Shown here piece after piece: positions 9,443 through 17,555 of a DNA stretch of 64,000 nt. The first letter of the stretch is position 1; every line of letters starts with the position of its first letter. A program made the position numbers and the translations under genes. A model generated the notes under the pieces. The model had not been told where the DNA came from and did no database searches. It saw nothing but the letters and a program-made list of their open reading frames with translations. Source of the stretch: Erythrobacter donghaensis (GTDB lineage Bacteria; Pseudomonadota; Alphaproteobacteria; Sphingomonadales; Sphingomonadaceae); NCBI RefSeq assembly GCF_002155425.1, contig NZ_MUYG01000011.1:682001-746000 (forward strand), given 5' to 3'.

Positions 9443-10102
9443 ATGAACGTCACCGAAGCCGTCACCACCCGCCGCTCGATCCGCGCCTTTCTCGACAAGC
9501 CGGTCGATCTGGCGACGCTGACCCGGGTGATGGACACCGCGCGCTGGGCGGCTTCGGGGTGCAATTACCAGCCGTGGGAAGCGAGCATCGTGACCGGTCA
9601 GCCCTTGAAGGACTTGCAGGCGAAGATGATCGCGGAAGGGCCGAAAGCTGCCGAATATGACTGGGCGGCTCCGGGGCAGGAGGAGGCCTACAAGAAGCGG
9701 CTTGATGCGGTCTCGGCAGGGATGTTCGGGGCGATGGGGATCGCGCGCGATGATGGCGCGGGGCGCATGGCGGCGATGGCGCGCAACACCACCAGCTTCG
9801 ATGCGCCTGCGGTGATGTTCGTCTACTTCCCGCGGCTGATGAAGGAGCCGCAGTGGTCGGATGTCGGCATGTGGCTGCAAACGGTGGCGCTGCTGCTGCG
9901 CGAGGAGGGGCTCGATTCCTGCTGGCAGGAATACATGGCGATCTTCGCGACGACGATCCGCGACTTCCTCGGCCTCGATCACGAGCGCTACATGCTCTTC
10001 TGCGGCATGGCGATCGGCTATCGTGACCCGGAGGCGCCAGTGAACAATTTCGAACGCCAGCGCGTGCCGCTGGAAGAGCACGTCAAGTTCATCGGGTTCT
10101 GA
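9443..10102 (+). CDS. nitroreductase family protein
   Basis: A 219-residue FMN-dependent oxidoreductase. It opens MNVTEAVTTRRSIRAFLDKP, the usual nitroreductase start in which the two arginines contact the FMN phosphate, followed by ARWAASGCNYQPWEASIV and the C-terminal DFLGLDHERYMLFCGMAIGY segment. Such enzymes reduce nitroaromatics, quinones or enoates with NAD(P)H; the substrate cannot be predicted. An in-frame TTG 21 bases upstream is rejected. It is followed by a REP-like hairpin pair and then cysS. A second, more distant family member lies at 47349-47957. Confidence 0.88.
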   Translation: MNVTEAVTTRRSIRAFLDKPVDLATLTRVMDTARWAASGCNYQPWEASIVTGQPLKDLQAKMIAEGPKAAEYDWAAPGQEEAYKKRLDAVSAGMFGAMGIARDDGAGRMAAMARNTTSFDAPAVMFVYFPRLMKEPQWSDVGMWLQTVALLLREEGLDSCWQEYMAIFATTIRDFLGLDHERYMLFCGMAIGYRDPEAPVNNFERQRVPLEEHVKFIGF

Positions 10103-10110
10103 TGCTTCCT

Positions 10111-10192
10111 GTCACCCCAGCGGAAGCTGGGGCCTAGGGCGGCGGCCTCGGCGCTTGCGGCTCTAGATCCCAGCTTGCGCTGGGAGGACGGA
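10111..10192. repeat. REP-like double hairpin (copy 1)
   Basis: Two short hairpins flank a GC-rich spacer: CCCCAGC-GGAA-GCTGGGG at 10115-10132 and CCCAGC-TTGC-GCTGGG at 10169-10184. The same layout (two nearby inverted repeats between genes) recurs at 15144-15233 and 16693-16778, and a single hairpin at 41678-41702. It resembles the dispersed palindromic repeats common between genes of Sphingomonadales. It may stabilise or end the nitroreductase transcript. Confidence 0.7.
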
Positions 10193-10212
10193 ATAGGGCA
10201 AAGGCCGCCGCC

Positions 10213-11670
10213 ATGACCGATACGCCGCTCAAGCTGTTCAACTCGCTCACCCGCTCGCTCGAGGTGTTCGAGCCCGTCCACCCGGGTGAGGCGCGCGTCT
10301 ATTCCTGCGGGCCGACGGTCTACAACTACCAGCACATCGGCAACATGCGCGCCTATGTCTTTGCGGACACGCTGGGGCGCACGCTCCAGTGGAAGGGTTA
10401 CAAGCTCACCCATGTGGTCAACATCACCGATGTCGGCCACCTCACCTCCGACGCGGACGAGGGCGAGGACAAGATGGAGCGCATGGCCGCGCGCGAGGGA
10501 AAGAGCGCGTGGGATATCGCGAAGTTCTATCAGGCTGATTTCGAACAGGATCTGGCGCGGCTCAACGTCCAGCCCAAGCAGCACCCCCGCGCGACCGAAT
10601 ATGTCGAAGCGATGATCGCATGGGGCAAGTCGATCGCCGACAAGCACTGCTACGAGCTGGAGAGCGGGCTCTATTTCGACGTCTCGACCGTCGCCGACTA
10701 TGGCCGGCTGGCCCGCGCGGTGACCGAGGACGGGGAGGGCCGGATCGAGAGCGTCGAGGGCAAGCGCAATGCCGCCGACTTCGCGATCTGGCGCAAGACG
10801 CCCGCTGGCGAGACGCGGCAGATGGAATGGGATTCGCCGTGGGGCCGGGGCGCGCCGGGGTGGCACCTCGAATGCTCGGTGATGGGCGAGGCGCTGCTCG
10901 GCTTCCCCTTCGACATCCACACCGGCGGGATCGACCACCGCGAGATCCACCACCCCAACGAAATCGCGCAGAACCAGGCCTATTGCTGCACGAATGGGTT
11001 GGACGACCCGAAGAATTCGGGTGCGAAGATCTGGATGCACAACAACTTCCTCGTCGAGCGCTCGGGGAAGATGAGCAAGTCCTCTGGCGAGTTCCTGCGG
11101 CTGCAATTGCTGATCGACAAGGGCTACCACCCGCTCGCCTACCGGCTGATGTGCCTGCAGGCGCATTATCGCTCCGAGCTGGAGTTCAGCTGGGAAGGGT
11201 TGGGCGCGGCGCTTACGCGGTTGAAGCGGATGGTGAGGGCAATAGATAAGCTTCGTGGTGTCGACGCTAAAGACGCTACTAAAGAAGCCCTAGCAATCGT
11301 CGGTTACGACATGAAATTCAAATTCCATCTCGCTTTAAGCGATGACCTTAACACGCCGGTTGCACTTACGCAGCTTGAACGAGCATTAGCACTGAAAAAA
11401 GTGAGTCTACCGGCTCAGCGCGCTCTGATCGAAGAGATGGATAGTGTGCTAGGTCTCAAATTGTTCGATCTCCGTATAGAAGACTTCAGAATTCGACCTG
11501 CTGATGCTCTTATCGAAGAGCGGGAAGTATTGGCAGCGCTCGCCCGCCGCAAGGAGGCCCGCGCGGCCAAGGACTTCGCCGCCTCCGACGCAATCCGCGA
11601 CGAACTCACAGCCCAAGGCGTCGAGGTGATGGATGGCGACCCGCTCGGCTGGGAGTGGAAGCTCGGTTAG
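10213..11670 (+). CDS. cysS: cysteine--tRNA ligase
   Basis: A 485-residue class I aminoacyl-tRNA synthetase charging tRNA-Cys. Visible are YSCGPTVY (zinc ligand Cys32), the HIGH-type signature HIGN (residues 41-44), Cys221 in GWHLECSVM, FDIHTGGIDHREIHHPNE (about 233-250) and KMSKS at 286-290. The active-site strand differs from the E. coli form (HGGGSDLMFPHHENE), so this is a divergent subtype. Codon use changes sharply between about 11235 and 11525, where G+C falls to about 46% (111 of 240 bases in 11281-11520), covering the C-terminal DALR region; flanks are about 67-73%. The frame stays open throughout. The stop overlaps the next, convergent, gene by four bases. Confidence 0.95.
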   Translation: MTDTPLKLFNSLTRSLEVFEPVHPGEARVYSCGPTVYNYQHIGNMRAYVFADTLGRTLQWKGYKLTHVVNITDVGHLTSDADEGEDKMERMAAREGKSAWDIAKFYQADFEQDLARLNVQPKQHPRATEYVEAMIAWGKSIADKHCYELESGLYFDVSTVADYGRLARAVTEDGEGRIESVEGKRNAADFAIWRKTPAGETRQMEWDSPWGRGAPGWHLECSVMGEALLGFPFDIHTGGIDHREIHHPNEIAQNQAYCCTNGLDDPKNSGAKIWMHNNFLVERSGKMSKSSGEFLRLQLLIDKGYHPLAYRLMCLQAHYRSELEFSWEGLGAALTRLKRMVRAIDKLRGVDAKDATKEALAIVGYDMKFKFHLALSDDLNTPVALTQLERALALKKVSLPAQRALIEEMDSVLGLKLFDLRIEDFRIRPADALIEEREVLAALARRKEARAAKDFAASDAIRDELTAQGVEVMDGDPLGWEWKLG

Positions 11671-12284
11671 GCCGCGGCCGGATTGTCGGCACGCGGGCGG
11701 CACAGCCAGCACACCAGCGAAAATCGTGCGGTGGCGAAATCGTCGCCCGGCAGGTGGATTGTCTCGACCTCGTGCGGCGCGAGCGACGGGAAGGCGACCA
11801 GCCGATCGTGCTGTGGCGTGATGGTCTGGCGTTCATCGCCGACCAGCCCGTGCATCACCAGATCGCCGCCCGAAAAGCGTCGCGGCTCGGCCATGAGGTA
11901 ATAGACCAGGCTCAGCACCCGGTCCGATGCCGAGAGCGCGCGCTTCGGCCCGGTATGCGTGTCGATATGGCGCTTCAGCCGGTGCCCGTCGCGATAGGCA
12001 GTCAGATCGAAGTCGGACAGTTCGAGGCCGAAACTCTCGCAACCCGTCTCGGCCCGCAACCGGCCAGCGACCTCTTTCAACCCGGCCGCGAAGGGTTCGA
12101 GCACGGGCTCGGGATCACCCCTGAACGACAGCGACTTGCGGAACCCTTCAAGGGACCGGGAGCCGCCATAGTGATACTGCGCCGAAGGCTCGAATTCGGC
12201 CTCATGCCCGATCACGAATTCGCGCATCCGGGCCGACACCTCCGGCCCGAGAAAGTCGTCGATGATACAGACCGGCAGCAGCAT
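11667..12284 (-). CDS. 2OG-Fe(II) oxygenase (prolyl-4-hydroxylase-like)
   Basis: A 205-residue double-stranded beta-helix dioxygenase. The iron-binding triad is visible as HID (His106, Asp108) and His171 in APHEVETI, with Arg187 in ARFSLVCW as the likely 2-oxoglutarate anchor; VLSLVYYLM and FSGGDLVMH are the usual P4Hc strands. It probably hydroxylates a protein or small molecule using O2 and 2-oxoglutarate; the substrate is unknown. The ATG at 12284 is preferred; a TTG at 12320 would add 12 residues. It converges on cysS, with the stop codons sharing TTAG. Confidence 0.85.
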   Translation of the reverse strand: MLLPVCIIDDFLGPEVSARMREFVIGHEAEFEPSAQYHYGGSRSLEGFRKSLSFRGDPEPVLEPFAAGLKEVAGRLRAETGCESFGLELSDFDLTAYRDGHRLKRHIDTHTGPKRALSASDRVLSLVYYLMAEPRRFSGGDLVMHGLVGDERQTITPQHDRLVAFPSLAPHEVETIHLPGDDFATARFSLVCWLCRPRADNPAAA

Positions 12285-12370
12285 GGCGCGGGCTGTCACA
12301 AGCCGGGTTGCGCCTGTCAAGCCGCTTGCGCCCTCTGGCCGCGCGCCCGCAAAGGCACTAGGAACGCCGC

Positions 12371-13309
12371 ATGACCACGCTCGCCCTGTCCGGACTGATC
12401 CGCCCGATGCTCGAACCGCGCCTGCCTGAAGGCCTCGATGTGCGCTGGTTCATGACCCACGAGGAATCGCTGGAGGCGGTTAAGGGCGCGGAGATCGGCT
12501 GGTTCGATTCCAACAGCAAGGAAGCCATGGCCGAAACGCTGCGCGCGGCGACCGATATGAAGTGGCTCAATTCGATCTATGCGGGCCTCGATTTCCTGCC
12601 GATGGACGTGCTGATCGAGCGCGGGATCACCGTAACCAACGGGGCCGGGATCAACGCCATCACCATCGCCGAATATGTGGTGATGGGGATGCTCAACATC
12701 GCCAAGGGCTACCGCGAGGTTGTGCGCGCGCAAGGTAGGCACGAATGGCTGCTCGACAGCCCCGGCAAGCGCGAACTGGCGGGGTCGAAGGCGCTGCTGC
12801 TGGGTTACGGCGCGATCGGGAAACTGATCCAGCCGCGGCTCGAAGCTTTTGATGTCGCGGTGAGCGTGGTGCGGCGCTCGCCCGGCGCGAATACGCTCGG
12901 CCCCGATGAATGGCGCGCGCGGCTTGGGGAGTTCGACTGGGTGATCCTCGCCGTGCCTGCTACGCCCGAGACCGACGGAATGATCGGCGCGGCAGAGCTG
13001 GCGGCGATGAAAAGCGACGCCGTGATCGTCAACATCGCGCGCGGTTCGGTGATCGACCAGCCCGCGCTGATCGAGGCGCTGCAAGCCCGCGCGATTGGCG
13101 GCGCCTTCCTCGATGTGACCACGCCTGAGCCGCTGCCCGCCGATCATCCGCTATGGTCGCTCGACAATGCGCATATCTCGATGCACCTGTCGGGCCGGGC
13201 GCAGGACAAGATGTTTGTCCGCTCGGGCGACCGCTTCCTCGCAAACCTCGACAAATATCTGCGCGGCGAGCCCGTCGCCCCGGTGTTCGACCCCCGGCTT
13301 GGCTACTGA
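12371..13309 (+). CDS. D-isomer-specific 2-hydroxyacid dehydrogenase
   Basis: A 312-residue NAD(P)-dependent dehydrogenase. It has the Rossmann motif GYGAIGKL (about residues 141-148), the signature IVNIARGSVID with the substrate-binding arginine (about 229), a glutamate/aspartate further on, and the catalytic histidine in ISMHLSGRA. Such enzymes reduce 2-keto acids (glyoxylate, hydroxypyruvate or related) to D-2-hydroxyacids; the specific substrate cannot be assigned. It is divergent from the 2OG oxygenase gene and followed at once by a terminator hairpin. Confidence 0.9.
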   Translation: MTTLALSGLIRPMLEPRLPEGLDVRWFMTHEESLEAVKGAEIGWFDSNSKEAMAETLRAATDMKWLNSIYAGLDFLPMDVLIERGITVTNGAGINAITIAEYVVMGMLNIAKGYREVVRAQGRHEWLLDSPGKRELAGSKALLLGYGAIGKLIQPRLEAFDVAVSVVRRSPGANTLGPDEWRARLGEFDWVILAVPATPETDGMIGAAELAAMKSDAVIVNIARGSVIDQPALIEALQARAIGGAFLDVTTPEPLPADHPLWSLDNAHISMHLSGRAQDKMFVRSGDRFLANLDKYLRGEPVAPVFDPRLGY

Positions 13310-13342
13310 AGCCGCCCGCCGTTTGGCGGCTTGGCGCTTTTC
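13309..13342 (+). terminator. terminator hairpin after the 2-hydroxyacid dehydrogenase
   Basis: AAGCCGCC (13309-13316) pairs perfectly with GGCGGCTT (13325-13332) across an 8-base loop and is followed by GGCGCTTTTC. The first base of the stem is the last base of the stop codon. Confidence 0.55.
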
Positions 13343-13453
13343 TGCAATACTTCGCGCAGGCGAGCGCCCATCACGCGGCGGTCACACGCGCGCGCTAACC
13401 CGTGCGCAATGAGCCAGCGGGGGGCTGGACGCGGCAAGGGGGGACAAGCAGAC

Positions 13454-15136
13454 ATGAGCGACACCAAAAAGGCATCGGACCTGTTCATCGAATGCCTCGA
13501 AGCCGAGGGCGTCGAGTATATTTTCGGCGTACCGGGGGAAGAGAACCTCGATTTCCTCGAGAGCCTGTCGAAGTCGGACAAGATCAGGCTGATCCTCACC
13601 CGCCACGAACAGGGCGCGGGGTTCATGGCGGCGACCTATGGCCGGCACACCGGCAAGACCGGGGTGTTTCTCGCCACGCTCGGCCCCGGCGCGACCAACA
13701 TGGTCACCGCGGTCGCCTATTCGCAGCTGGGCGGGATGCCGACGCTGGCGATCACCGGGCAGAAGCCGATCAAGAAATCGAAGCAGGGCCGCTTCCAGAT
13801 CCTCGATGTCGTGGCGATGATGAGCCCGATCACCAAATATGCCCACCAGCTTGCGAGCGCCGATAACATCCCCAGCCGCGTGCGCGAGGCGATCCGGCTC
13901 GCCGAAGAGGAAAAGCCCGGCGCGGTGCATCTCGAATTCCCCGAGGATATCGCCGAGGAACACACCACCAGCCGGCCCCTTGCCCCCTCGATCGCGCGGC
14001 GGCCGTCTGCCGAACAGAAGGCCGTGCGGCAGGCCGTGCTGGCGCTGGAGCAGGCCAAGGCTCCAATTCTGGTGATTGGCGCGGGCGCGAACCGCAAGAT
14101 GACCGGGCGGATGCTGCGCCAGTTCATCGACAAGACCGGCATCCCCTTCGTCACCACCCAGATGGGCAAGGGCGTGGTCGATGAACGGCATCCGCTGTTC
14201 CTCGGCTGCGCGGCGCTCTCGGCCGGGGACTTCGTCCACCGCGCGATTCAGGACGCGGATTGCATCGTCAATATCGGCCACGACGTGATCGAGAAGCCGC
14301 CGTTCTTCATGCGGAACGATTGCGAAGGCCCGGTCGGATCCGACAGCCCGCCCAAGGTCATCCACGTCTCGACCAAGACCGCCGAGGTCGATCCGGTCTA
14401 CTTCCCCCACATCGAAGTGATCGGCGACATCGCCAACGCGATCTACCAGATCAAGGAAGACATCGTCCCGCAAGGCCGCTGGGATTTCCGCCGGATGCTC
14501 GAATACCGCGCCGCCGAGGTCGCGCACACCGCGCCGCTCGCCGCCGACGCGCGCTTCCCGATCTTCCCGCCGCATCTGGTAGCGCAGGTGAGGGGCGCCA
14601 TGCCCGAGGACGGGATCATCTGCCTCGACAACGGCGTCTACAAGATCTGGTTCGCGCGCGGCTACACCGCCTACCTCCCCAACACCGTGCTGCTCGATAA
14701 TGCGCTGGCAACGATGGGCGCGGGCCTGCCAAGCGCGATGATGAGCGCGATGCTCTATCCCGACCGCAAGGTGATGGCGATCTGCGGTGATGGCGGGTTC
14801 ATGATGAACTCGCAGGAGATGGAGACCGCCGTCCGGCTTGGGCTGAACCTGACCGTGTTGATCCTGCGCGACGATGCCTACGGGATGATCCGCTGGAAGC
14901 AGGCCAACATGGGCTTTGCCGATTTCGGCCTTACCTATGGCAATCCCGATTTCGTCAAATATGCCGAAAGCTATGGCGCGACCGGGCACCGGGTGACGTC
15001 AGCTGAGCACCTGACCGACCTGCTGCAACATTGCCGCGATACGCCCGGGGTGCATCTGATCGATTGCCCAGTCGATTACAGCGAGAACGACCAGATCCTG
15101 AACCACGACATCAAGCGGCTTTCGAAGGAGCTTTGA
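13454..15136 (+). CDS. acetolactate synthase-like thiamine diphosphate enzyme
   Basis: A 560-residue ThDP enzyme. The N-terminal pyrimidine-binding domain carries VPGEENLDFLESL and the catalytic glutamate in RHEQGAGFM (about Glu53); the C-terminal domain carries the ThDP/Mg motif CGDGGFMMNSQEMETAVRLG ending in DDAYGMIRWKQ. This is the large-subunit type of acetolactate synthase, but no regulatory small subunit is encoded nearby, as in catabolic (AlsS-type) or uncharacterised paralogues. It is followed by an aldehyde dehydrogenase across a REP-like repeat, which suggests a 2-keto-acid to aldehyde to acid conversion. ATG at 13454 follows AGGGGGGAC; earlier in-frame starts lack family similarity. 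Confidence 0.85.
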   Translation: MSDTKKASDLFIECLEAEGVEYIFGVPGEENLDFLESLSKSDKIRLILTRHEQGAGFMAATYGRHTGKTGVFLATLGPGATNMVTAVAYSQLGGMPTLAITGQKPIKKSKQGRFQILDVVAMMSPITKYAHQLASADNIPSRVREAIRLAEEEKPGAVHLEFPEDIAEEHTTSRPLAPSIARRPSAEQKAVRQAVLALEQAKAPILVIGAGANRKMTGRMLRQFIDKTGIPFVTTQMGKGVVDERHPLFLGCAALSAGDFVHRAIQDADCIVNIGHDVIEKPPFFMRNDCEGPVGSDSPPKVIHVSTKTAEVDPVYFPHIEVIGDIANAIYQIKEDIVPQGRWDFRRMLEYRAAEVAHTAPLAADARFPIFPPHLVAQVRGAMPEDGIICLDNGVYKIWFARGYTAYLPNTVLLDNALATMGAGLPSAMMSAMLYPDRKVMAICGDGGFMMNSQEMETAVRLGLNLTVLILRDDAYGMIRWKQANMGFADFGLTYGNPDFVKYAESYGATGHRVTSAEHLTDLLQHCRDTPGVHLIDCPVDYSENDQILNHDIKRLSKEL

Positions 15137-15143
15137 ACCTTTT

Positions 15144-15233
15144 CGTCTCCCCGGGCTTGACCCGGGGCCCCGCTTATTTCCCGCAGCGGCGCAAGAAGTA
15201 GCGGGATCCCGGATCAAGTCCGGGAAGACGAGG
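15144..15233. repeat. REP-like double hairpin (copy 2)
   Basis: CCCCGGG-CTTGA-CCCGGGG at 15149-15167 and CCCGGA-TCAAG-TCCGGG at 15208-15224, bounded by TCGTCTCC on the left and GAAGACGA on the right, which are themselves nearly complementary. The TTGA/TCAAG loops are shared with copies 3 and 4. It fills most of the 111-bp gap between the ThDP enzyme and the aldehyde dehydrogenase. Confidence 0.7.
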
Positions 15234-15247
15234 AAGACGCAAAAACC

Positions 15248-16687
15248 ATGCCCCAACTCAAATCGACCTACCCACTCTACCTCAACAACAAGCCGGTGCA
15301 GCCCAACACCGATCTCGAGGTGACGGACAAATACACCGGCGAGGTCGCCTTCCGCACCGCGCTGGCGACGCCCGATGTGATCGAGGAGGGGATCGCAGGC
15401 GCGGTGCGCGCGGCGGAGCCGATGGCGAAGCTTGCCTCCTACGAGAAGCAGGATGTGCTGATGCACTGCGTAAAGCGCTTCAAGGAACGGTTTGACGAGC
15501 TCGCCTATGCGCTGTGTATCGAGGCGGGCAAGCCGATCAAGGATAGCGAAGGCGAGGTCACCCGCCTGATCGACACCTTCCGCATCGCCGCCGAAGAAGC
15601 GGTGCGCAATTACGGCGAGGTCCAGCCGCTCGACATTTCGGCGCGGGCCAAGGGTTATATGGGGATGTGGAAGCGCGTGCCGATCGGGCCGTGCAGCTTC
15701 ATCTCGCCGTTCAACTTCCCATTGAACCTTGCCGCCCACAAGATCGCGCCCGCCATCGCGGTCGGTTGCCCCTTCGTGATGAAGCCCGCCTCCAAAACCC
15801 CGCTTGGCGCGCTCATCATGGGCGAGGTGCTGGCCGAGTGCGATGTGCTGCCGGAAGGCGCGTTCTCAATCCTCCCCGCCAGCCGCGACGGGGCTGACCT
15901 GTTCACCGAGGACGAGCGGCTGAAGCTGCTCTCCTTCACCGGCTCGCCAGGGGTGGGCTGGGCTCTCAAGGCCAAGGCGGGCAAGAAGAAGGTGATCCTC
16001 GAACTTGGCGGCAACGCGGCGGTCGTGATCGACAAGGACGCCGATCTCGAGGACGCGCTGGCGCGGGTGATCTTCGGGGCTTTCTACCAGTCGGGCCAGT
16101 CCTGCATCGGGGTGCAACGCATCCTGATCCACGCCGAGGTCTATGACCGCTTCAAGGACATGCTGGTCGCCAAGACCAAGACGCTGGTCGCGGGCGATCC
16201 CAAGGACCGTGACACCTTCATCGGCCCGATGATCTCCAAGGGCGAGGCCGAGCGGCTGAAGGGCTGGATCGACGAAGCGGTCGAGGACGGGGCAACCTTG
16301 CTGTGCGGCGGCGGGCTGTCGCGCGGCAACATGCTCGAAGCAACGCTGCTCGAAGGCGTGCCCGAGGGTGCCAAGGCGCGCGACGAGGAAGCCTTCGGGC
16401 CGCTCGCCATTCTCCAGAAATTCGACGACTTCGACGCCGCGCTTGGCGAGGTCAACAAATCGCGCTTCGGTCTTCAGGCGGGGATCTTCACCCGCGACCT
16501 GTTCAAGATGTTCGATAGCTGGGACCGGCTCGACGTGGGCGGCGTGGTGATCAACGACGTGCCCAGCTACCGGGTCGACAACATGCCCTATGGCGGGGTG
16601 AAGGATTCAGGCCTCGGCCGCGAGGGTATCCGCTTCGCGATGGAAGACATGAGCGAGATCCGTAATTTGATCGTGCGGCGGGCTTAG
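15248..16687 (+). CDS. aldehyde dehydrogenase family protein
   Basis: A 479-residue NAD(P)-dependent aldehyde dehydrogenase oxidising an aldehyde to the acid. Key elements are the oxyanion/substrate motif FISPFNFPLNL, the NAD-binding segment KPASKTPLGA, the general base in LELGGNAAVV (about Glu257) and the nucleophile Cys in QSGQSCIGVQR (about Cys291), with the C-terminal PYGGVKDSGLGREG. The substrate is not predictable. It follows the acetolactate-synthase-like gene in the same direction, separated by REP-like hairpins. Confidence 0.92.
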   Translation: MPQLKSTYPLYLNNKPVQPNTDLEVTDKYTGEVAFRTALATPDVIEEGIAGAVRAAEPMAKLASYEKQDVLMHCVKRFKERFDELAYALCIEAGKPIKDSEGEVTRLIDTFRIAAEEAVRNYGEVQPLDISARAKGYMGMWKRVPIGPCSFISPFNFPLNLAAHKIAPAIAVGCPFVMKPASKTPLGALIMGEVLAECDVLPEGAFSILPASRDGADLFTEDERLKLLSFTGSPGVGWALKAKAGKKKVILELGGNAAVVIDKDADLEDALARVIFGAFYQSGQSCIGVQRILIHAEVYDRFKDMLVAKTKTLVAGDPKDRDTFIGPMISKGEAERLKGWIDEAVEDGATLLCGGGLSRGNMLEATLLEGVPEGAKARDEEAFGPLAILQKFDDFDAALGEVNKSRFGLQAGIFTRDLFKMFDSWDRLDVGGVVINDVPSYRVDNMPYGGVKDSGLGREGIRFAMEDMSEIRNLIVRRA

Positions 16688-16692
16688 GCACA

Positions 16693-16778
16693 TCGTCTCC
16701 CCGGCCTCCGAGCCGGGGCCCCGCTTTTCTTCCCGGCAGGAAGGCAGCGGGGGCCCGGGTCAAGCCCGGGAAGGCGCG
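16693..16778. repeat. REP-like double hairpin (copy 3)
   Basis: CCCCGGC-CTCCGA-GCCGGGG at 16699-16718 and CCCGGG-TCAAG-CCCGGG at 16754-16770, with the same CATCGTCTCC left border as copy 2. It lies between two convergent genes and may act as a two-way transcript end. Confidence 0.7.
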
Positions 16779-16785
16779 ACGGTCT

Positions 16786-17214
16786 TCACCCCTCCTCAAG
16801 CAGCAGCAGCACCGCGGTCACCTCCAGCCGCTCCATCGCGCCGAAGCGGTGGTCGACCTTGGTGACGGTGGCATCGGCGACCAGCTGGCCGGGGAGGGTG
16901 AATTCGTGATCGGGCAGGCGCTCGATCAGCTCCTCACCGCCGACCACCGCTTCTGCGCCGCAGAACTCCAGCACCACTTCGTGCCGCGTGCCGGCGAAGG
17001 TGATCGAGGCCCAGGCCTTCTCCTCGTGCCCCAGCACCGTGCCGTGCCCGTTCGTGAGCGTCATCAGCGCGGTGTGCACCCGGTCGGCGAGCGTGCGGCG
17101 CGCGCGCAGGGCGGCGGGTGGCGCTGCGGGGAGGGGGGCGGACTTGACCTCGATCTGGTCGAAATCGGCGAAGATATGCGCGAAGGGATCGCGCAGGCTT
17201 TCGGTCAGCAGCAT
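16786..17214 (-). CDS. uncharacterised small protein
   Basis: A 142-residue cytoplasmic protein without signal peptide or membrane segment: MLLTESLRDPFAHIFADFDQ at the start, then RRTLADRVHTALMTLTNGHGTVLGH and a beta-rich second half ending LEVTAVLLLLEEG. I do not recognise a family. The ATG at 17214 overlaps the stop of the preceding small gene in TGATG, so translation is coupled. The pair is divergent from the S24 repressor-like gene, which suggests, without proof, shared regulation. Confidence 0.75.
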   Translation of the reverse strand: MLLTESLRDPFAHIFADFDQIEVKSAPLPAAPPAALRARRTLADRVHTALMTLTNGHGTVLGHEEKAWASITFAGTRHEVVLEFCGAEAVVGGEELIERLPDHEFTLPGQLVADATVTKVDHRFGAMERLEVTAVLLLLEEG

Positions 17215-17432
17215 CAGGCCATCCCCCCCTTGGCCACGCCGGGCGCTTCGGCGGCGGCGCGGTCGGCATAGCCTTTCATCCACGCGCGGGTGCGCAATTC
17301 GGTTTCGCGGCGCGGGCTGCGGCCCATGCGCAGGTCGAGAACGAAGCGCGGATCATGGGCGGCGAGTCGCCCGAATCGCGTCGCGGGCAACTGGTGCTCG
17401 CTGAGGAAGGTTTCGATGGTCCGAAGCAGCAT
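17214..17432 (-). CDS. uncharacterised 72-residue protein
   Basis: A small basic protein, MLLRTIETFLSEHQLPATRF at the start and containing PRFVLDLRMGRSPRRETELR. The start ATG has AGGGA ten bases upstream (17442-17446 region on the minus strand), codon use is like its neighbours, and its TGA overlaps the next ATG by one base, all arguing it is real. The segment 'SEHQLPATRFGRLAAHDPRFV' resembles small hypothetical proteins I know from Erythrobacteraceae. No function can be named. Divergent from the S24 repressor-like gene. Confidence 0.7.
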   Translation of the reverse strand: MLLRTIETFLSEHQLPATRFGRLAAHDPRFVLDLRMGRSPRRETELRTRAWMKGYADRAAAEAPGVAKGGMA

Positions 17433-17470
17433 GGTTTTGCGTCCCTGTTGATGCTGAGCCGATGGGTGAG

Positions 17471-17506
17471 CATCGGGTGATTCGCCCGATGTTCCTGAAA
17501 TGTTCC
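17471..17506. promoter_or_regulatory. candidate operator between divergent small gene and S24 repressor gene
   Basis: Inverted repeat CATCGGG (17471-17477) / CCCGATG (17485-17491) with a 7-base centre, followed by two direct ATGTTCC repeats (17489-17495 and 17500-17506) exactly 11 bases, one helical turn, apart. The position in a 123-bp divergent intergenic region beside a repressor-type gene makes autoregulation plausible but untested. Confidence 0.4.
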
Positions 17507-17555
17507 ATGTTTTTTGGTGCTTGTCTAGGAAATTTCTTTCGTGTAGGAAGTGTCC

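Noticed and set aside
13382..14989. A 535-codon minus-strand frame antisense to the ThDP enzyme
   Set aside because: The plus strand carries all ThDP motifs; the antisense product has no recognisable domain.
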